NCBI RefSeq assembly: GCF_002929705.1 | Contig: NZ_PJIN01000010.1 | Location: 1-64,000 of the forward strand | DNA from: Arthrobacter sp. N199823 | Lineage (GTDB): Bacteria > Actinomycetota > Actinomycetes > Actinomycetales > Micrococcaceae | Length of the DNA stretch: 64,000 bases | Reading direction: 5' to 3' | Part shown: piece after piece, positions 33,234 to 43,020 of the stretch | Layout of the letters: the number at the start of each line of letters is the position of its first letter | Position numbering within the stretch: position 1 is the stretch's first letter | The notes under the pieces: model-generated | Told to the model about the DNA's origin: nothing | Database searches by the model: none | What the model saw: only the letters and a program-made list of their open reading frames with translations | Program-made: the position numbers and the translations under genes

Positions 33234-33752
33234 CTAGGCGTTGATGTCGTGAAGATGATGGATGATGTCATGCATGAAATAGCCCGTCAGCGTCACCACA
33301 GTGAACTCCGAACCATTGCTGCGTAGCCCCCGTCGGTCCCACTGGTCCTCTTGAACTGCGCCGAATGCAGAAGCCGCATCGAGTCCGTTCTGCACTAATT
33401 CCTGAGAAACAGTCTCTGGATCCAGGGCCGAATAGTTGCCATCCAGAGCAGCCTGATCTTGATCCCAATTGGCGAACGTGGGGTTCTCTTCGCGGAGCAT
33501 GAGTTCCAGCCGGGCGGTAGAGACCTCAAAGACGTCCTTGACGTGGGCACTGTACTCCAGGACCGACCACGTGCCGGCCGTGGAGCGCTCTTCAACGTCG
33601 GGGCGCCGCAGCGCCGCCTGCCAGCGCGGCAACAACACCGGAATCATGGTGGCTGCTGTGGCCGGGGTTGCATTGGCTGCCGTGAAACCGCAGTCCGGGC
33701 AGCTCCTCTCGAGTACCCAGGTCCAGTCTTTTTTATCGGTAATGATGTCCAT
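33234..33752 (-). CDS. DinB/maleylpyruvate-isomerase-fold protein
   Basis: A 172-aa helical-bundle protein. The DinB-type metal site is visible as H70 in WSVLEYSAHVKDV and the C-terminal MHDIIHHLHDI cluster. The N-terminal CPDCGFTA adds an extra CxxC. The family includes mycothiol- and bacillithiol-dependent enzymes, so a thiol-cofactor transferase is possible; the substrate is unknown. Some databases label relatives as type 12 methyltransferase, which the sequence does not support. The ATG has no RBS; TAGACT lies 6 nt upstream. Confidence 0.78.
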   Translation of the reverse strand: MDIITDKKDWTWVLERSCPDCGFTAANATPATAATMIPVLLPRWQAALRRPDVEERSTAGTWSVLEYSAHVKDVFEVSTARLELMLREENPTFANWDQDQAALDGNYSALDPETVSQELVQNGLDAASAFGAVQEDQWDRRGLRSNGSEFTVVTLTGYFMHDIIHHLHDINA

Positions 33753-33758
33753 GGGGCC

Positions 33759-33764
33759 AGTCTA
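33759..33764 (-). promoter_or_regulatory. -10 box of the DinB gene (leaderless type)
   Basis: TAGACT on the minus strand, 6 nt before the ATG at 33752. Confidence 0.4.
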
Positions 33765-33800
33765 GGCCGAAGCTACCTGGCAGGGCCCCGAGCCCGGCGT

Positions 33801-33867
33801 CGAGTGTCCACATAACGTACGGATCAGAGCCGAAAACGGTTCCAAACGTACGTTATGTGGACACTCG
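33801..33867. repeat. Intergenic palindrome family, copy B
   Basis: 21-bp perfect arms (33801-33821 and 33847-33867) in a 67-nt element, the same length as copy A at 14821-14887. Relative to copy A, stem positions 12/56 change T-A to A-T and 16/52 change G-C to C-G. It starts 8 bp past the parC stop codon and lies just upstream of the DinB promoter, so it may end the parC transcript. Confidence 0.85.
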
Positions 33868-33875
33868 CCGGGGAG

Positions 33876-36536
33876 TTAGTCCAGCGGCAGCTCAAACGCT
33901 TCCTGAGTTGAGTCCTGAATCGGCTTCGGATCGCGTGTGGGTGCCGGCGGAATCGTTGTGGCCGGGGTGCTGCCCGTCCCGACCGACGTCGCCGGAGCAG
34001 CGGCGGAGGATTCATCCATACCCGGTGCTTGCGTGGCAGCCGTCTCCGAGGCGATTCCGGACAGGCTGGGACCCACTAGGTCGATCCCAGCGGTCAACGC
34101 CAGACCGGATCCGTCGCGGTGACCGTGTTCCACGGGAAGGACACGTGCTACTCCGGAACTGGAGGAGGCCTTGGCAGGGCCATGGCCAGCCCACGACAGG
34201 AACAGCCTGTCTTCACCCTTGAGGAAGCGGTGAGCCCGGACGCCACCAGTGGCCCTGCCCTTTGCTGGGTATTCCGAGAGCGCAGTGACCTTGGCCGAGC
34301 CCGACGGCGTACCCGGCAAAGCCTCTTGCCCGCCCGACACTGTCACCACGACGGCGTCAGGATCGGTGGGGGAGACCACGCCGAAGGACAAGAGCACATC
34401 GCCTGCTCCGAGTTTGATGCCTGCCATACCACCGGCGGTCCGTCCTTGGGGGCGAACATTGGCGGCACTGTACCGCAGCAATTGGGCGCCTTGCGTGATA
34501 AAGACAAGATCGTCGTCGTCCGTGGCAACACCGGCACCCACCACGACGTCCTTGGGCTTGAGAGTGATGTACTCCCAGTCGTCACGGTTCAAGGGGTATT
34601 CGGGGGTGACGCGCTTGACCACACCGGAGCTCGTGCCGACGGCAAAGACGGCATTGAGCGGCACAAAGCCCACCAGCGTTTCACCCTTGGTCAGGGTAAT
34701 GAAATCCTTGGCGGCCACGCCTCCTGCCAGGCTGGGCAAGGCTGCGGTGGGAGGCAGAACAGGCATGTCAACAACTTGCAGACGCAGCATCCGGCCCAGT
34801 GACGTCAGCGCACCGATTTCTGCACGGGCAGTGGACTTCAGCACCGAGGTGAAGACGTCGTGCTTGCTGCGGGCGCCGGACTCGACGAGTGGATCGGCAG
34901 AGCTGGTGCGCGCAATTTGGCCCGTGGCGCTGAGTAGAACCCAGCAAGGGTCATCGGCAATTTCCAGAGCCAGCGGCGCTGCCTTACCGGCCTTTCCGCC
35001 AGGAGCGGCCGCCAGGGCCTTCGCCACTGAGGCCGCCATGGCTTCAGATTCCAGAAGGACTGTGCGGCGCGGTGTGCCGTGCGTCGCAGCAACCTCGCCA
35101 AGCTCATCGGAGACCAGCTGATGCAGGACCTCTTCCGAGGCCAGAATTGCCTCGAGGGCCTCGATTTCGCGGCGCAGATCATCGCGTTCGGATTCCAGCT
35201 CCACCATTGAGAAGCGGGTCAGCCGGCGTAGCTGCAGGTCCAGAATGTAGTTGGCCTGAATCTCGGAGAGGTCGTAGACAGCCATGAGGCGTTCGCGGGC
35301 CGATGCCACTTCATCCGAGGTGCGGATGATCTGGATGACCTCATCAATGTCGACGATGGCAATGAGCATGCCTTCTACAATGTGCAGACGGTCCTGCTTC
35401 TTGCCCAAGCGGAATGCTGTGCGGCGTCGGACCACGTCAATGCGGTGGTTGACGAATACCTGCAGCAGCGGCAACAGGCCAAGCGTCTGTGGCTGCCCGT
35501 CCACCAGGCACACGTTATTGATGCCGAAGGATTCTTCCAGCGGGGTGAACCTGTACAGCTGTTCCATGATGGCGGCCGGATTGAAGCCGTTCTTGATTTC
35601 AATGACCAGACGCAAACCGTTTTTGCGGTCGGAGAGGTCAATGAAATCGGCAACGCCAACCACTTTATTGTTGTTGCGGGCTTCCTTGAGCTTTTCCCTG
35701 ACTTTTTCCGGACCCACCAGGTACGGCAGCTCGGTGACAACCAGCCCCACACGGCGCGGCGAAAGCTGCTCAACAGTAATCTTGGCGCGCGTCTTGAAGG
35801 ATCCGCGGCCTGTGGCGTAAGCGTCCCTGATACCGGACAGGCCCACAATGCGACCGCCCGAGGGAAGATCGGGTCCCGGCACATACGCCATGACGTCTTC
35901 CAGCGTGGCTTCTGGATTTCGCAACAGGTGCTGGGCTGCGGCAATGACTTCCACGAGATTGTGCGGGGCCATATTGGTGGCCATGCCCACCGCAATGCCA
36001 CTGGCGCCGTTGACCAAAAGATTTGGGTAGGCCGCTGGAAGAACTGAAGGCTGCATCATCTGGTTGTCGTAGTTGGGCACAAAGTCCACAACGTTTTCAT
36101 CCAGGTTGCCGGTCAGTGCCAGTGCAGGTGCTGCCAGGCGGGCCTCGGTGTAACGGGGGGCGGCGGGGCCGTCGTCGAGCGAGCCGAAGTTTCCATGGCC
36201 ATCAATGAGCGGCAGGCGCAAGGAGAAGTCCTGAGCCATACGCACCATGGTGTCGTAAATGGCCGTGTCACCGTGCGGGTGCAGCTTACCCATGACCTCG
36301 CCCACCACGCGGGCGCTCTTGACGTGCCCCTTGTCGGGTCGCAGTCCCATCTCGCTCATCATGTACAGAATGCGGCGTTGCACGGGTTTGAGACCGTCGC
36401 GGGCATCGGGGAGCGCGCGCGAGTAAATCACAGAGTAGGCGTATTCCAGGAAGGAACTTTCCATCTCATTGGAAACATCAATATCTACAATGTTTTCAAC
36501 GAAGTCATCTGCTGCTGGGGGTTGGCGCTTGGCCAT
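33876..36536 (-). CDS. parC: DNA topoisomerase IV subunit A (GyrA/ParC type)
   Basis: An 886-aa cleavage-reunion subunit of a type IIA topoisomerase. The catalytic tyrosine is Y129 in APRYTEARL. The quinolone-pocket segment [17 protein letters not shown] has Thr91 where E. coli GyrA has Ser83, and Asp95 at the GyrA Asp87 position. The C-terminal beta-pinwheel (from about 530) is divergent, lacks a clear QRRGGKG GyrA box, and ends in a Ser/Thr/Pro-rich tail. The missing GyrA box and the ParE partner in the same region favour ParC. It is divergent from the GNAT/synthetase fusion; palindrome copy B lies at its end. Confidence 0.88.
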   Translation of the reverse strand: MAKRQPPAADDFVENIVDIDVSNEMESSFLEYAYSVIYSRALPDARDGLKPVQRRILYMMSEMGLRPDKGHVKSARVVGEVMGKLHPHGDTAIYDTMVRMAQDFSLRLPLIDGHGNFGSLDDGPAAPRYTEARLAAPALALTGNLDENVVDFVPNYDNQMMQPSVLPAAYPNLLVNGASGIAVGMATNMAPHNLVEVIAAAQHLLRNPEATLEDVMAYVPGPDLPSGGRIVGLSGIRDAYATGRGSFKTRAKITVEQLSPRRVGLVVTELPYLVGPEKVREKLKEARNNNKVVGVADFIDLSDRKNGLRLVIEIKNGFNPAAIMEQLYRFTPLEESFGINNVCLVDGQPQTLGLLPLLQVFVNHRIDVVRRRTAFRLGKKQDRLHIVEGMLIAIVDIDEVIQIIRTSDEVASARERLMAVYDLSEIQANYILDLQLRRLTRFSMVELESERDDLRREIEALEAILASEEVLHQLVSDELGEVAATHGTPRRTVLLESEAMAASVAKALAAAPGGKAGKAAPLALEIADDPCWVLLSATGQIARTSSADPLVESGARSKHDVFTSVLKSTARAEIGALTSLGRMLRLQVVDMPVLPPTAALPSLAGGVAAKDFITLTKGETLVGFVPLNAVFAVGTSSGVVKRVTPEYPLNRDDWEYITLKPKDVVVGAGVATDDDDLVFITQGAQLLRYSAANVRPQGRTAGGMAGIKLGAGDVLLSFGVVSPTDPDAVVVTVSGGQEALPGTPSGSAKVTALSEYPAKGRATGGVRAHRFLKGEDRLFLSWAGHGPAKASSSSGVARVLPVEHGHRDGSGLALTAGIDLVGPSLSGIASETAATQAPGMDESSAAAPATSVGTGSTPATTIPPAPTRDPKPIQDSTQEAFELPLD

Positions 36537-36605
36537 GATGGCGGTGATTCCTTTTCTACATGGGTGTTGCGGGTGGCATGCGCGGCAAAAGACGCATCAT
36601 GTCGG

Positions 36606-36611
36606 TACAGT
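36606..36611 (+). promoter_or_regulatory. -10 box of the acetyltransferase/synthetase fusion (leaderless type)
   Basis: TACAGT, 6 nt before the ATG at 36618, with no Shine-Dalgarno sequence. Confidence 0.5.
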
Positions 36612-36617
36612 GATTCT

Positions 36618-39293
36618 ATGGTGAAGCCAGAGCTAGCGCCCGAATATCCGGCCCATTGGGAGGCCGATGTTGTCTTGCGTGATGGTGGCACGGCCCACTT
36701 ACGTCCCATGCGAGCGGACGATGCCGATGCCGTCCAGGCGTTTCATATGGCCCAATCGCAAAACTCTATCTACCTGCGCTTCTTCACCTACAAGTCGAAG
36801 CTCACGCCCAAGGAGTTGCGCCGGTTCACGGAGCTGGACTATCGCGACCGCGTGGCGTTTGTCATCACCCGTGGCGCGGAAATCATTGGCATTGGCCGCT
36901 ATGACCGTTTGGATGACCCCACCGAAGCGGAGGTGGCTTTCAATGTTTCGGACGCTCATCAAAGCCGCGGTCTAGGATCCATCCTATTGGAACACCTGGC
37001 CGCAGCCGCCCGCGAGAACGGGATCAATAAGTTTTCCGCCGAGGTTCTGCCGGAGAACCGAAAGATGATGCAGGTGTTCTCCGAAGCCGGCTATGAGGTT
37101 CATCGCCACTTTGACGACGGCGTGATCTCCCTCAAGTTCGACATTGACCCCACGGAAAAGTCCCGGGCGGTCATGGAATCACGTGAGCACCGGGCCGAGG
37201 CGCTGAGCGTTGCCGGGTTGGTGGCGCCGAAGTCCGTGGCTGTCATCGGGGCCAGCCGCGAATGGGGGAGTATTGGCCAGCAGCTCTTGGAGCATGTGGT
37301 GGAGGGGAAATTCGCCGGAGCCATTTATGCCGTCAACCAGGATGCCCTGGAAGTTTCCGGAATGCTGCCCTATGCCACCATTGGCGAGGTGCCCGGGCCG
37401 GTAGATCTGGCCATTATTGCCGTGCCCTACGATCAAGTCCCTGGCGTTGTTGACCAGTGTGGCCAGGCCGGCGTGAAGGGCTTGGTGGTTGCTACGGCAG
37501 GTTTTGCCGACGACGGCGAACGCGGCCTTGCGCGCCAGCACGCCCTGGTCCGGCAAGCCAGAGCCAACGGCATGCGGTTGGTGGGTCCGGCGTCGTTGGG
37601 CTTGGCCAATACCGATCCCGCGGTCTCGCTCAATGCCTCCATGGCTCCTGTGTTGCCCACACAGGGTGGGCTGGGGATTTTCAGCCAATCGGCCGCGTTG
37701 GGCGTCTCGCTCTTTGCCTCAATGAGCCGGCGCAGTGTGGGGATGTCAACAGTGCTGTCCGCGGGAAACAGGGCCGATGTCTCGGGCAATGACATGATGC
37801 AGTTCTGGGAAGATGATCCCAACACCACCGCCTGTGCCCTGTATTTGGAGTCCGTGGGAAATCCGCGCAAGTTCTCCCGCATCTCCCGGCGTCTGGCCCG
37901 TAGTAAGCCGGTCATCGTAGCGAAGTCTGATTCCATGGGGTTGCGGTTGCCACCGGGGCACGCGGTGCGGACCACTCAAGCCCCTCCGGGTGCATTGGAC
38001 GCAATGCTCCGGCAGTCCGGAGTTGTTCGGGTCAACACCATTGAAGAGCTTGCGGACGTGGCGCAAATTGTGGTTTCGCAGCCATTGCCCAAAGGGCCGG
38101 GCATAGCCATCTTGGCTAACTCCGGCGCTCTGGGCAACGTGGTGGCTGATGACGCCGAGGGGCACGGTCTGACCGTGGCCGTCATGGAGTCGTTTCTGGT
38201 GCTAGACATTGGCCAGTCGCGGGCGCTGCCATTACTGAAGCGTTCGGTACTGGCGGCACTGGCCACGGACGGGGCGGATTCAGCGATTGTCACGCTGCTG
38301 CCGGTGGTGGGCCTGACTATTGAGGCCATTGCCAAGACGCTCAAGGAGTGCTCGGAAGAGTCCGGTAAACCTGTCGTTGCCGTGTTCACAGGCATCTTTG
38401 ATGCGAATATTCACGTCAACCGGCAAATTGCGGATTCGCTACCGGCCTACTCCAGCCCTGGTGCGGCCATCGCTGCGCTGGCGGCAGTCACCCGGTATGC
38501 GCACTGGCTGACGCTTGAATCACCGGTTTTTGAGCCTCCTGCCGGAGTTGATCCTCAGGCTGCCGAAGAATTGTTGGACAGGTTGCTGTTGGGTGTTTCA
38601 CACGATCAGTTGCTCACCCTCAGCAGCGCCCAAGCGAGGGAACTTTTAGGTCATTACGGCATTGATGTGCTGGAATCGGTGCCTTTTGGCAGTGCGGATG
38701 AAGCGGTAGCCAATGCCGATCGGTTGGGTTGGCCCGTGGCGATCAAAACCTTGGACCCGAGCCTGCGGCACCGTCTTGATTTGGGCGGGGTGCGGATCAA
38801 CATTGAAAATGCGGAGTCGCTGCGCCGCAACATTGTGCAGATGCGGAAATACCTTGAGCCCTACGGGAAGAAGGATTTAGAGGTTCAGAGCATGGCTGAG
38901 GTGGGCCAATCTGTCACGCTGCGGGCCATTGAGGATCCGCTGCTGGGACCTGTGGTGTCCTTTGGTCTGTCCGGGGATGCGGTGAACTTGCTCGATGACT
39001 GGGCGCATAGGGTGCCGCCGTTGTCAGTGGGGGACACCGCGGAGTTGGTTCGGGCGCCGCGGGCTGCCGTGAAACTCTTCGGCTATGAGGGACTGCCAGC
39101 AGGAAACGTGGCGTCGTTGGAGGATCTGGTGGCGCGTGTTGCCATGCTTAAGGACGAACATCCTGAGGTGGCGCTCATTGAATTTAAGCCAATCTTGGTT
39201 GGCCCCACAGCCGTCACGGTCTTGGCAGTGGATGTGCGCATTGGCAACGCCGCTCAGCGCACCGACAGCGCCCGGCGAGCCATGCGGTCCTAG
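36618..39293 (+). CDS. GNAT / NDP-forming acyl-CoA synthetase fusion (Pat-like protein acetyltransferase)
   Basis: An 891-aa protein. Residues about 20-180 are a GNAT domain (RPMRADDADAVQAFH, VSDAHQSRGLGSILLEHLAAAAREN). About 200-660 are the CoA-binding and ligase parts of an ADP-forming acyl-CoA synthetase (KSVAVIGASREWGSIG, SQSAALGVSLF, SAGNRADVSGNDMMQFWEDD). The end is an ATP-grasp subunit (SSAQARELLGHYGIDV, WPVAIKTLDP). Enterobacterial Pat has the opposite order; the GNAT-first order is described for actinobacterial Pat proteins, which acetylate acyl-CoA synthetases. The start at 36618 is fixed by the TACAGT-N6-ATG arrangement; the open frame further upstream runs antisense through parC and is rejected. 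Confidence 0.85.
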   Translation: MVKPELAPEYPAHWEADVVLRDGGTAHLRPMRADDADAVQAFHMAQSQNSIYLRFFTYKSKLTPKELRRFTELDYRDRVAFVITRGAEIIGIGRYDRLDDPTEAEVAFNVSDAHQSRGLGSILLEHLAAAARENGINKFSAEVLPENRKMMQVFSEAGYEVHRHFDDGVISLKFDIDPTEKSRAVMESREHRAEALSVAGLVAPKSVAVIGASREWGSIGQQLLEHVVEGKFAGAIYAVNQDALEVSGMLPYATIGEVPGPVDLAIIAVPYDQVPGVVDQCGQAGVKGLVVATAGFADDGERGLARQHALVRQARANGMRLVGPASLGLANTDPAVSLNASMAPVLPTQGGLGIFSQSAALGVSLFASMSRRSVGMSTVLSAGNRADVSGNDMMQFWEDDPNTTACALYLESVGNPRKFSRISRRLARSKPVIVAKSDSMGLRLPPGHAVRTTQAPPGALDAMLRQSGVVRVNTIEELADVAQIVVSQPLPKGPGIAILANSGALGNVVADDAEGHGLTVAVMESFLVLDIGQSRALPLLKRSVLAALATDGADSAIVTLLPVVGLTIEAIAKTLKECSEESGKPVVAVFTGIFDANIHVNRQIADSLPAYSSPGAAIAALAAVTRYAHWLTLESPVFEPPAGVDPQAAEELLDRLLLGVSHDQLLTLSSAQARELLGHYGIDVLESVPFGSADEAVANADRLGWPVAIKTLDPSLRHRLDLGGVRINIENAESLRRNIVQMRKYLEPYGKKDLEVQSMAEVGQSVTLRAIEDPLLGPVVSFGLSGDAVNLLDDWAHRVPPLSVGDTAELVRAPRAAVKLFGYEGLPAGNVASLEDLVARVAMLKDEHPEVALIEFKPILVGPTAVTVLAVDVRIGNAAQRTDSARRAMRS

Positions 39294-39391
39294 ACGGTTC
39301 GCGGGTGCTGCGCGGGCCCGCACCGTGGTGGCGCGTCCGTGGCAGCTCTGCCAGTTCGCAACAGTGAGCGCAAAGTGCGAAAATGGAGACC

Positions 39392-40072
39392 ATGAACAGC
39401 TTCGGAGCCGGTGCACCGGCCAATACCAAAGGCCGCGATTTGGAAACCGCCCTCCAGCGGTCAGGTTTTTATCCCCGGCTGGTTGCCGATGTGGTCAATG
39501 ATGCGTTGGACGGCCAAGCGCCCTTGTCACACCTAGTCCATCTGGAAACACACTTTGACCGTACCGAGGTGCACCGGCACATCACCGTACTGGTTTTGAC
39601 CAGCGAAATGCTGGTCATCACCCACGTGGACGATCACCAGCTGGATGAATCCGGTGAGCAAATGGTGGCGCAGGTTTCCACTGAATCCGTCCCTGTGAGT
39701 CAGATTAATTCCGTGGTGCTGAGCTACATTTATTCCCAGCCACAGGACTACAAGCCCTCAGATCCGGCCCGAGAGCTGACCTTGTCCATTGCTTGGTCCG
39801 GTGGTCAGCGCGTGGAAATGGGGCCCGCTGCCTGCGGAGATCCCAACTGCGACGCCGATCATGGCTACTCCGGCACCATTGCCCAGGAAGATATTGCCTT
39901 GCGCATCAGCGCTGAGGCTGAGGGCCTGCAGGCCGTGGCCGATGCCAAAGCCTTCGCGCGAGCACTGCGCGCCGTCAACACGGGGGCCGGTTCTCCCGGT
40001 CATCCCGATGCCGGTCCTGGCCGCTTCCCAGCCTTCGGCGCACGATTGGGCCGTTCACATTACCGCCGATAA
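39392..40072 (+). CDS. DUF5998 family protein
   Basis: A 226-aa soluble actinobacterial protein of unknown function. The family is recognised from LETALQRSGFYPRLVADVVNDALDG, HLVHLETHFDRTEVHRHITVLVLT and MLVITHVDD. Near the C-terminus GPAACGDPNCDADHGYSG holds two cysteines and a histidine. The ATG at 39392 follows TGGAGACC; an ATG three codons earlier is less well placed. The last 30 residues (Gly/Pro/Arg rich, ending HYRR) look unlike family members and overlap the next gene. Genes are likely cotranscribed. Confidence 0.82.
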   Translation: MNSFGAGAPANTKGRDLETALQRSGFYPRLVADVVNDALDGQAPLSHLVHLETHFDRTEVHRHITVLVLTSEMLVITHVDDHQLDESGEQMVAQVSTESVPVSQINSVVLSYIYSQPQDYKPSDPARELTLSIAWSGGQRVEMGPAACGDPNCDADHGYSGTIAQEDIALRISAEAEGLQAVADAKAFARALRAVNTGAGSPGHPDAGPGRFPAFGARLGRSHYRR

Positions 40073-41342
40073 CGCCGTGGGCGTCCCCGAAACCGCCCCC
40101 GAAACCATTCCCTCCTCAGCCGGCACTCTTAGCAGCGACGCGCTGCTCGCAGGCCAGTCCGATCTGCCGGCCGCACCGGCCTACGGCAAGGCCAGCATTG
40201 GCGATGTTCTGAGCAGTGCCGCCGCGGTCCTTGGTGCGCAGGCCTATACGAATGTCTTGAAGCTACCGGCCGCCCAGCGCATCTGTGTTGTGCTGGTGGA
40301 CGGACTGGGCAAGTCACTGCTCAAACAACGTGCCTCACACACGCCGTTCCTGCGCGGGATCATGGCGGCCGACTCCGGTGGTGAGCACCCCCGCACCCTG
40401 CACGCTGCCTTCCCCAGCACTACCGCAACGTCCCTGACCGCACTGGGCACGGGAGCAGTTCCGGGACAGCACGGCATGGTGGGGTATGACGTCTTGGACC
40501 CCCGCCAGGACAAGGTGGTAAACCTTCTGGGCAACTGGGACAGCGGAGTTGATCCGCTGCGCTGGCAGCCCATCCCCACTGTTTTTGAAAAGCTGCCCTC
40601 CGATGTGGCAGCGACCACCGTGAGCCTGCCAAAGTTCGCCGATTCTGCCATGACGCGTGCGGCCCTCCGCGGCAGCCAATTCAGCGGCGCCACCTCCACC
40701 CATGCCCGCGTGGAGCAGGCCGTTGAGGCTTTGGCCGCCACGCCCAAGGCGCTGGTCTACCTCTACTGGAGTGAATTGGATAAGGCCGGGCACCACTATG
40801 GTGCGGACTCGCCGCAGTGGGAACGTCAGCTGGAAGAGCTCGACGCCGGCATGAAGCGTTTGGCGGCAGCGGCACCTTCGGACACCCTGATTTTATTGAC
40901 GGCCGATCATGGCATGGTGGATATCCCTCGCAGGGATCGCATTGACTATTCAGAGATTCCGGAGTTGGTGGAAGGCGTTCGGCACACGGCGGGAGAGCCG
41001 CGCATGGTTCACCTGTACCTTGAACCAGAGGCCACACCGGAATCCAGGGACCGGCTCATGACAGCCTGGCTGGAGCATTTCCGGCGCAAGGCCTGGGTCT
41101 TGACCCGTGAGCAAGCCGTGGCCGCAGGCTACTTTGGCACCGTCACTGACAGCGTTGCCAACCGCATAGGCGATGTGCTGATTCTGGCACGTGAATCCGT
41201 AGCGTTTTATGATTTGCGCCGCGTCCGGCTCCAAGCCATGGACGTGGTGGGCCAGCACGGCTCCATCACGAAGGCAGAACGAGAAGTTCCGCTACTGCGC
41301 ATCCCCGTGACGGCGAAGAAAGCCAAGGGCAAGCGCCGCTGA
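40008..41342 (+). CDS. Alkaline phosphatase superfamily: nucleotide pyrophosphatase/phosphodiesterase
   Basis: A 444-aa (from ATG 40008) metal-dependent phosphodiesterase-type enzyme. Two-zinc superfamily motifs are visible: VVLVDGLGKSLL (first Asp), FPSTTATSLTALGTG (nucleophile Thr), YWSELDKAGHHYG (Asp, His) and LTADHGMVDIP (Asp-His). No signal peptide, so cytoplasmic; the substrate is unknown. The start is uncertain. ATG 40008 lies inside DUF5998 (65-nt overlap); GTG 40077, 5 bp past the DUF5998 stop, is the alternative. Neither has a good RBS. Confidence 0.85.
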   Translation: MPVLAASQPSAHDWAVHITADNAVGVPETAPETIPSSAGTLSSDALLAGQSDLPAAPAYGKASIGDVLSSAAAVLGAQAYTNVLKLPAAQRICVVLVDGLGKSLLKQRASHTPFLRGIMAADSGGEHPRTLHAAFPSTTATSLTALGTGAVPGQHGMVGYDVLDPRQDKVVNLLGNWDSGVDPLRWQPIPTVFEKLPSDVAATTVSLPKFADSAMTRAALRGSQFSGATSTHARVEQAVEALAATPKALVYLYWSELDKAGHHYGADSPQWERQLEELDAGMKRLAAAAPSDTLILLTADHGMVDIPRRDRIDYSEIPELVEGVRHTAGEPRMVHLYLEPEATPESRDRLMTAWLEHFRRKAWVLTREQAVAAGYFGTVTDSVANRIGDVLILARESVAFYDLRRVRLQAMDVVGQHGSITKAEREVPLLRIPVTAKKAKGKRR

Positions 41343-41378
41343 CCCGTGGATAACCGCTAGAGGCTACCGCTAGCGTCT

Positions 41379-42713
41379 TTAGTCGCCCTTGGTGCCGAAC
41401 ACGATTTCATCCCAGCTGGGGACGCTTGAGCGCTTGGGCTTGGCTGCCGCTTTACGCTCCAACCGTGCAGCAACTTCACTATCGCTGGGACCTGGTTCCT
41501 CGGAGTCTGCCGTTTGCGCTGCTGAAGTCGCTGCTGCTGCGGCGTCTGAGCGATCGGGCTGAGCCTGAATCTGCGCCAGGCGCCCCGTAGGCTCGCCCGA
41601 GAGGATCACTTCACGGGTCTCGGTGCTGACCTCGGACACGCTGCCCACGGTGGTGTCATCCGCTAGGCGCGGGGCAAGTTGCAGGAACGGCATTTTCCTG
41701 ACGCGGTCCTTGACTGATTCACTCGGGGCCGCGCCATCCGGGGATCCCTCTGTGTCTGTGTCAGTGTCTGTGTCTGCCGCTGTGCCAGTTGTGTAGAGGG
41801 CCTCATCGCGGGGATGTGCTCCCGGTACGTGAGTGCCCAGCATGGCTGCGAGTTCGTCATCGCCGTTCTCGTCGATGCCCAGACGGACACCTCTACGGGA
41901 ACGGAGCATGTCCAGGAGGCCATGGCCGGGGTAACTGGCTTCTGCTTCCGGAGCATCCGCAGGCGAGATCTCAGTGACATCGTCGCTCTCCAGCAGAGCG
42001 GTTGCTTCGCCCTCCGAGGAGCCATCGGCTTCGACGTCAAACGGCTTGTCCGCAACAGCACTGAGCCGGCGTTCCGGCACGGGGCTGTCGAGCGGCTCCA
42101 GCTCACTGAGCTGCTGTGCCCAGCGGTTGGCGTTCTCCAGGGACTTGCGCCCAGCATGGAAGCGCCACAGCGCCGGCGCCGGCTCGCCAATGCTAGTGGC
42201 GGCCCACTCGGTACCGGGCTCAAAATGAGCGCTGATGGTCCAGGAGCCGGCGTGCTCACGCCAAGCATCCCAACGCAGGGTTGACTCGTTGATCCCAAAG
42301 GCAGCAAGACGGTGCCGGACCATCTCATCCAAAGTGGTGGGTTCATCGTCAAGGGAAGGCAAGACGAGTTCAGAGGGCAGCGCAGTGGCAGCTACGTGAA
42401 CCGCCCGGGCCTGGCCAGCAATATACTCACGTTCCGCCAAAACAGGTCCCTCGTAGCGGCGAACCTGCTCAAGTGAGAGGCCCGATTGTTCCGCCACATC
42501 ATTGGCATTGGAGCCTGCCCGGATCAAGGACTGAATCTCACGGGGCGTCATGCGGGCCCCTGGCTGGTTCAGCCCGGGGGCGCGCTGGCTGGTCCTGCCA
42601 ACGGCCGTGCGCAGTGCTTCATCTAGGGGGAGTAAATAATTGTCCCCATCAGGACCACTGAGCAGCAGGTGTTCGCCGTCGTCGTGGACACCCACTAGCC
42701 GTAGATCAGCCAT
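41379..42713 (-). CDS. sepH: Septation protein SepH
   Basis: A 444-aa actinobacterial cell-division factor that stimulates FtsZ ring assembly. The N-terminal DUF3071 domain begins MADLRLVGVHDDGEHLLLSG and contains a helix-turn-helix (MTPREIQSLIRAGSNANDVAEQSGLSLEQVRRYEG); the rest is a long, acidic, disordered tail with a short Asp-Thr repeat (about 300-310). The ATG at 42713 is chosen because GGAGG lies 5 nt upstream; an in-frame start at 42749 would bury that site. It is convergent with the phosphodiesterase gene, 36 bp apart. Confidence 0.88.
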   Translation of the reverse strand: MADLRLVGVHDDGEHLLLSGPDGDNYLLPLDEALRTAVGRTSQRAPGLNQPGARMTPREIQSLIRAGSNANDVAEQSGLSLEQVRRYEGPVLAEREYIAGQARAVHVAATALPSELVLPSLDDEPTTLDEMVRHRLAAFGINESTLRWDAWREHAGSWTISAHFEPGTEWAATSIGEPAPALWRFHAGRKSLENANRWAQQLSELEPLDSPVPERRLSAVADKPFDVEADGSSEGEATALLESDDVTEISPADAPEAEASYPGHGLLDMLRSRRGVRLGIDENGDDELAAMLGTHVPGAHPRDEALYTTGTAADTDTDTDTEGSPDGAAPSESVKDRVRKMPFLQLAPRLADDTTVGSVSEVSTETREVILSGEPTGRLAQIQAQPDRSDAAAAATSAAQTADSEEPGPSDSEVAARLERKAAAKPKRSSVPSWDEIVFGTKGD

Positions 42714-43020
42714 GCCGTCCTCCAAAAAAGTCTCAATATTACAGTTCAAAACTTTGCCACCGATGCAAGGCTTTTCCTACTACCGCCATAGGCGTGGCGA
42801 AAGATGGCTGTGATATTTGTGCGTTTTGTGAACAATATCCCTAAAAATCCACACGTCGCCAGAAGGGATCCGGAAGCAGAAGCCCTATGACGGGGCCGCA
42901 AACTTAAGCCGGATGCGAACTCGCCGGGTGCCACTGCTGCCAGAACGGCCTGCAGGCTTTAAGATATTGGCTGTATTAAGCCAGATTTGTTTCTGGCGGC
43001 AAGAAGAAAAGAGAACAGCC
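42714..43020. other. Divergent spacer between sepH and the DUF4193 gene
   Basis: 307 bp, noticeably AT-richer near the sepH side. It must hold both promoters. No tRNA, small gene or long hairpin was found; the arms around 42905-42925 do not form a tRNA. Confidence 0.5.

Noticed and set aside
36195..36617. Upstream extension of the GNAT/synthetase gene
   Set aside because: The extra 141 codons run antisense through parC; a leaderless -10 box and family similarity place the start at 36618.
41755..41790. TGTGTC-type microsatellite inside sepH as a phase-variable tract
   Set aside because: It is only four or five imperfect 6-bp units coding Asp-Thr and preserves frame; no sign of variability can be judged from one sequence.
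42895..42935. A tRNA-like TpsiC arm (GTTCGCATC on the minus strand)
   Set aside because: The flanking bases cannot form a 5-bp T-stem or a 7-bp acceptor stem; no cloverleaf results.
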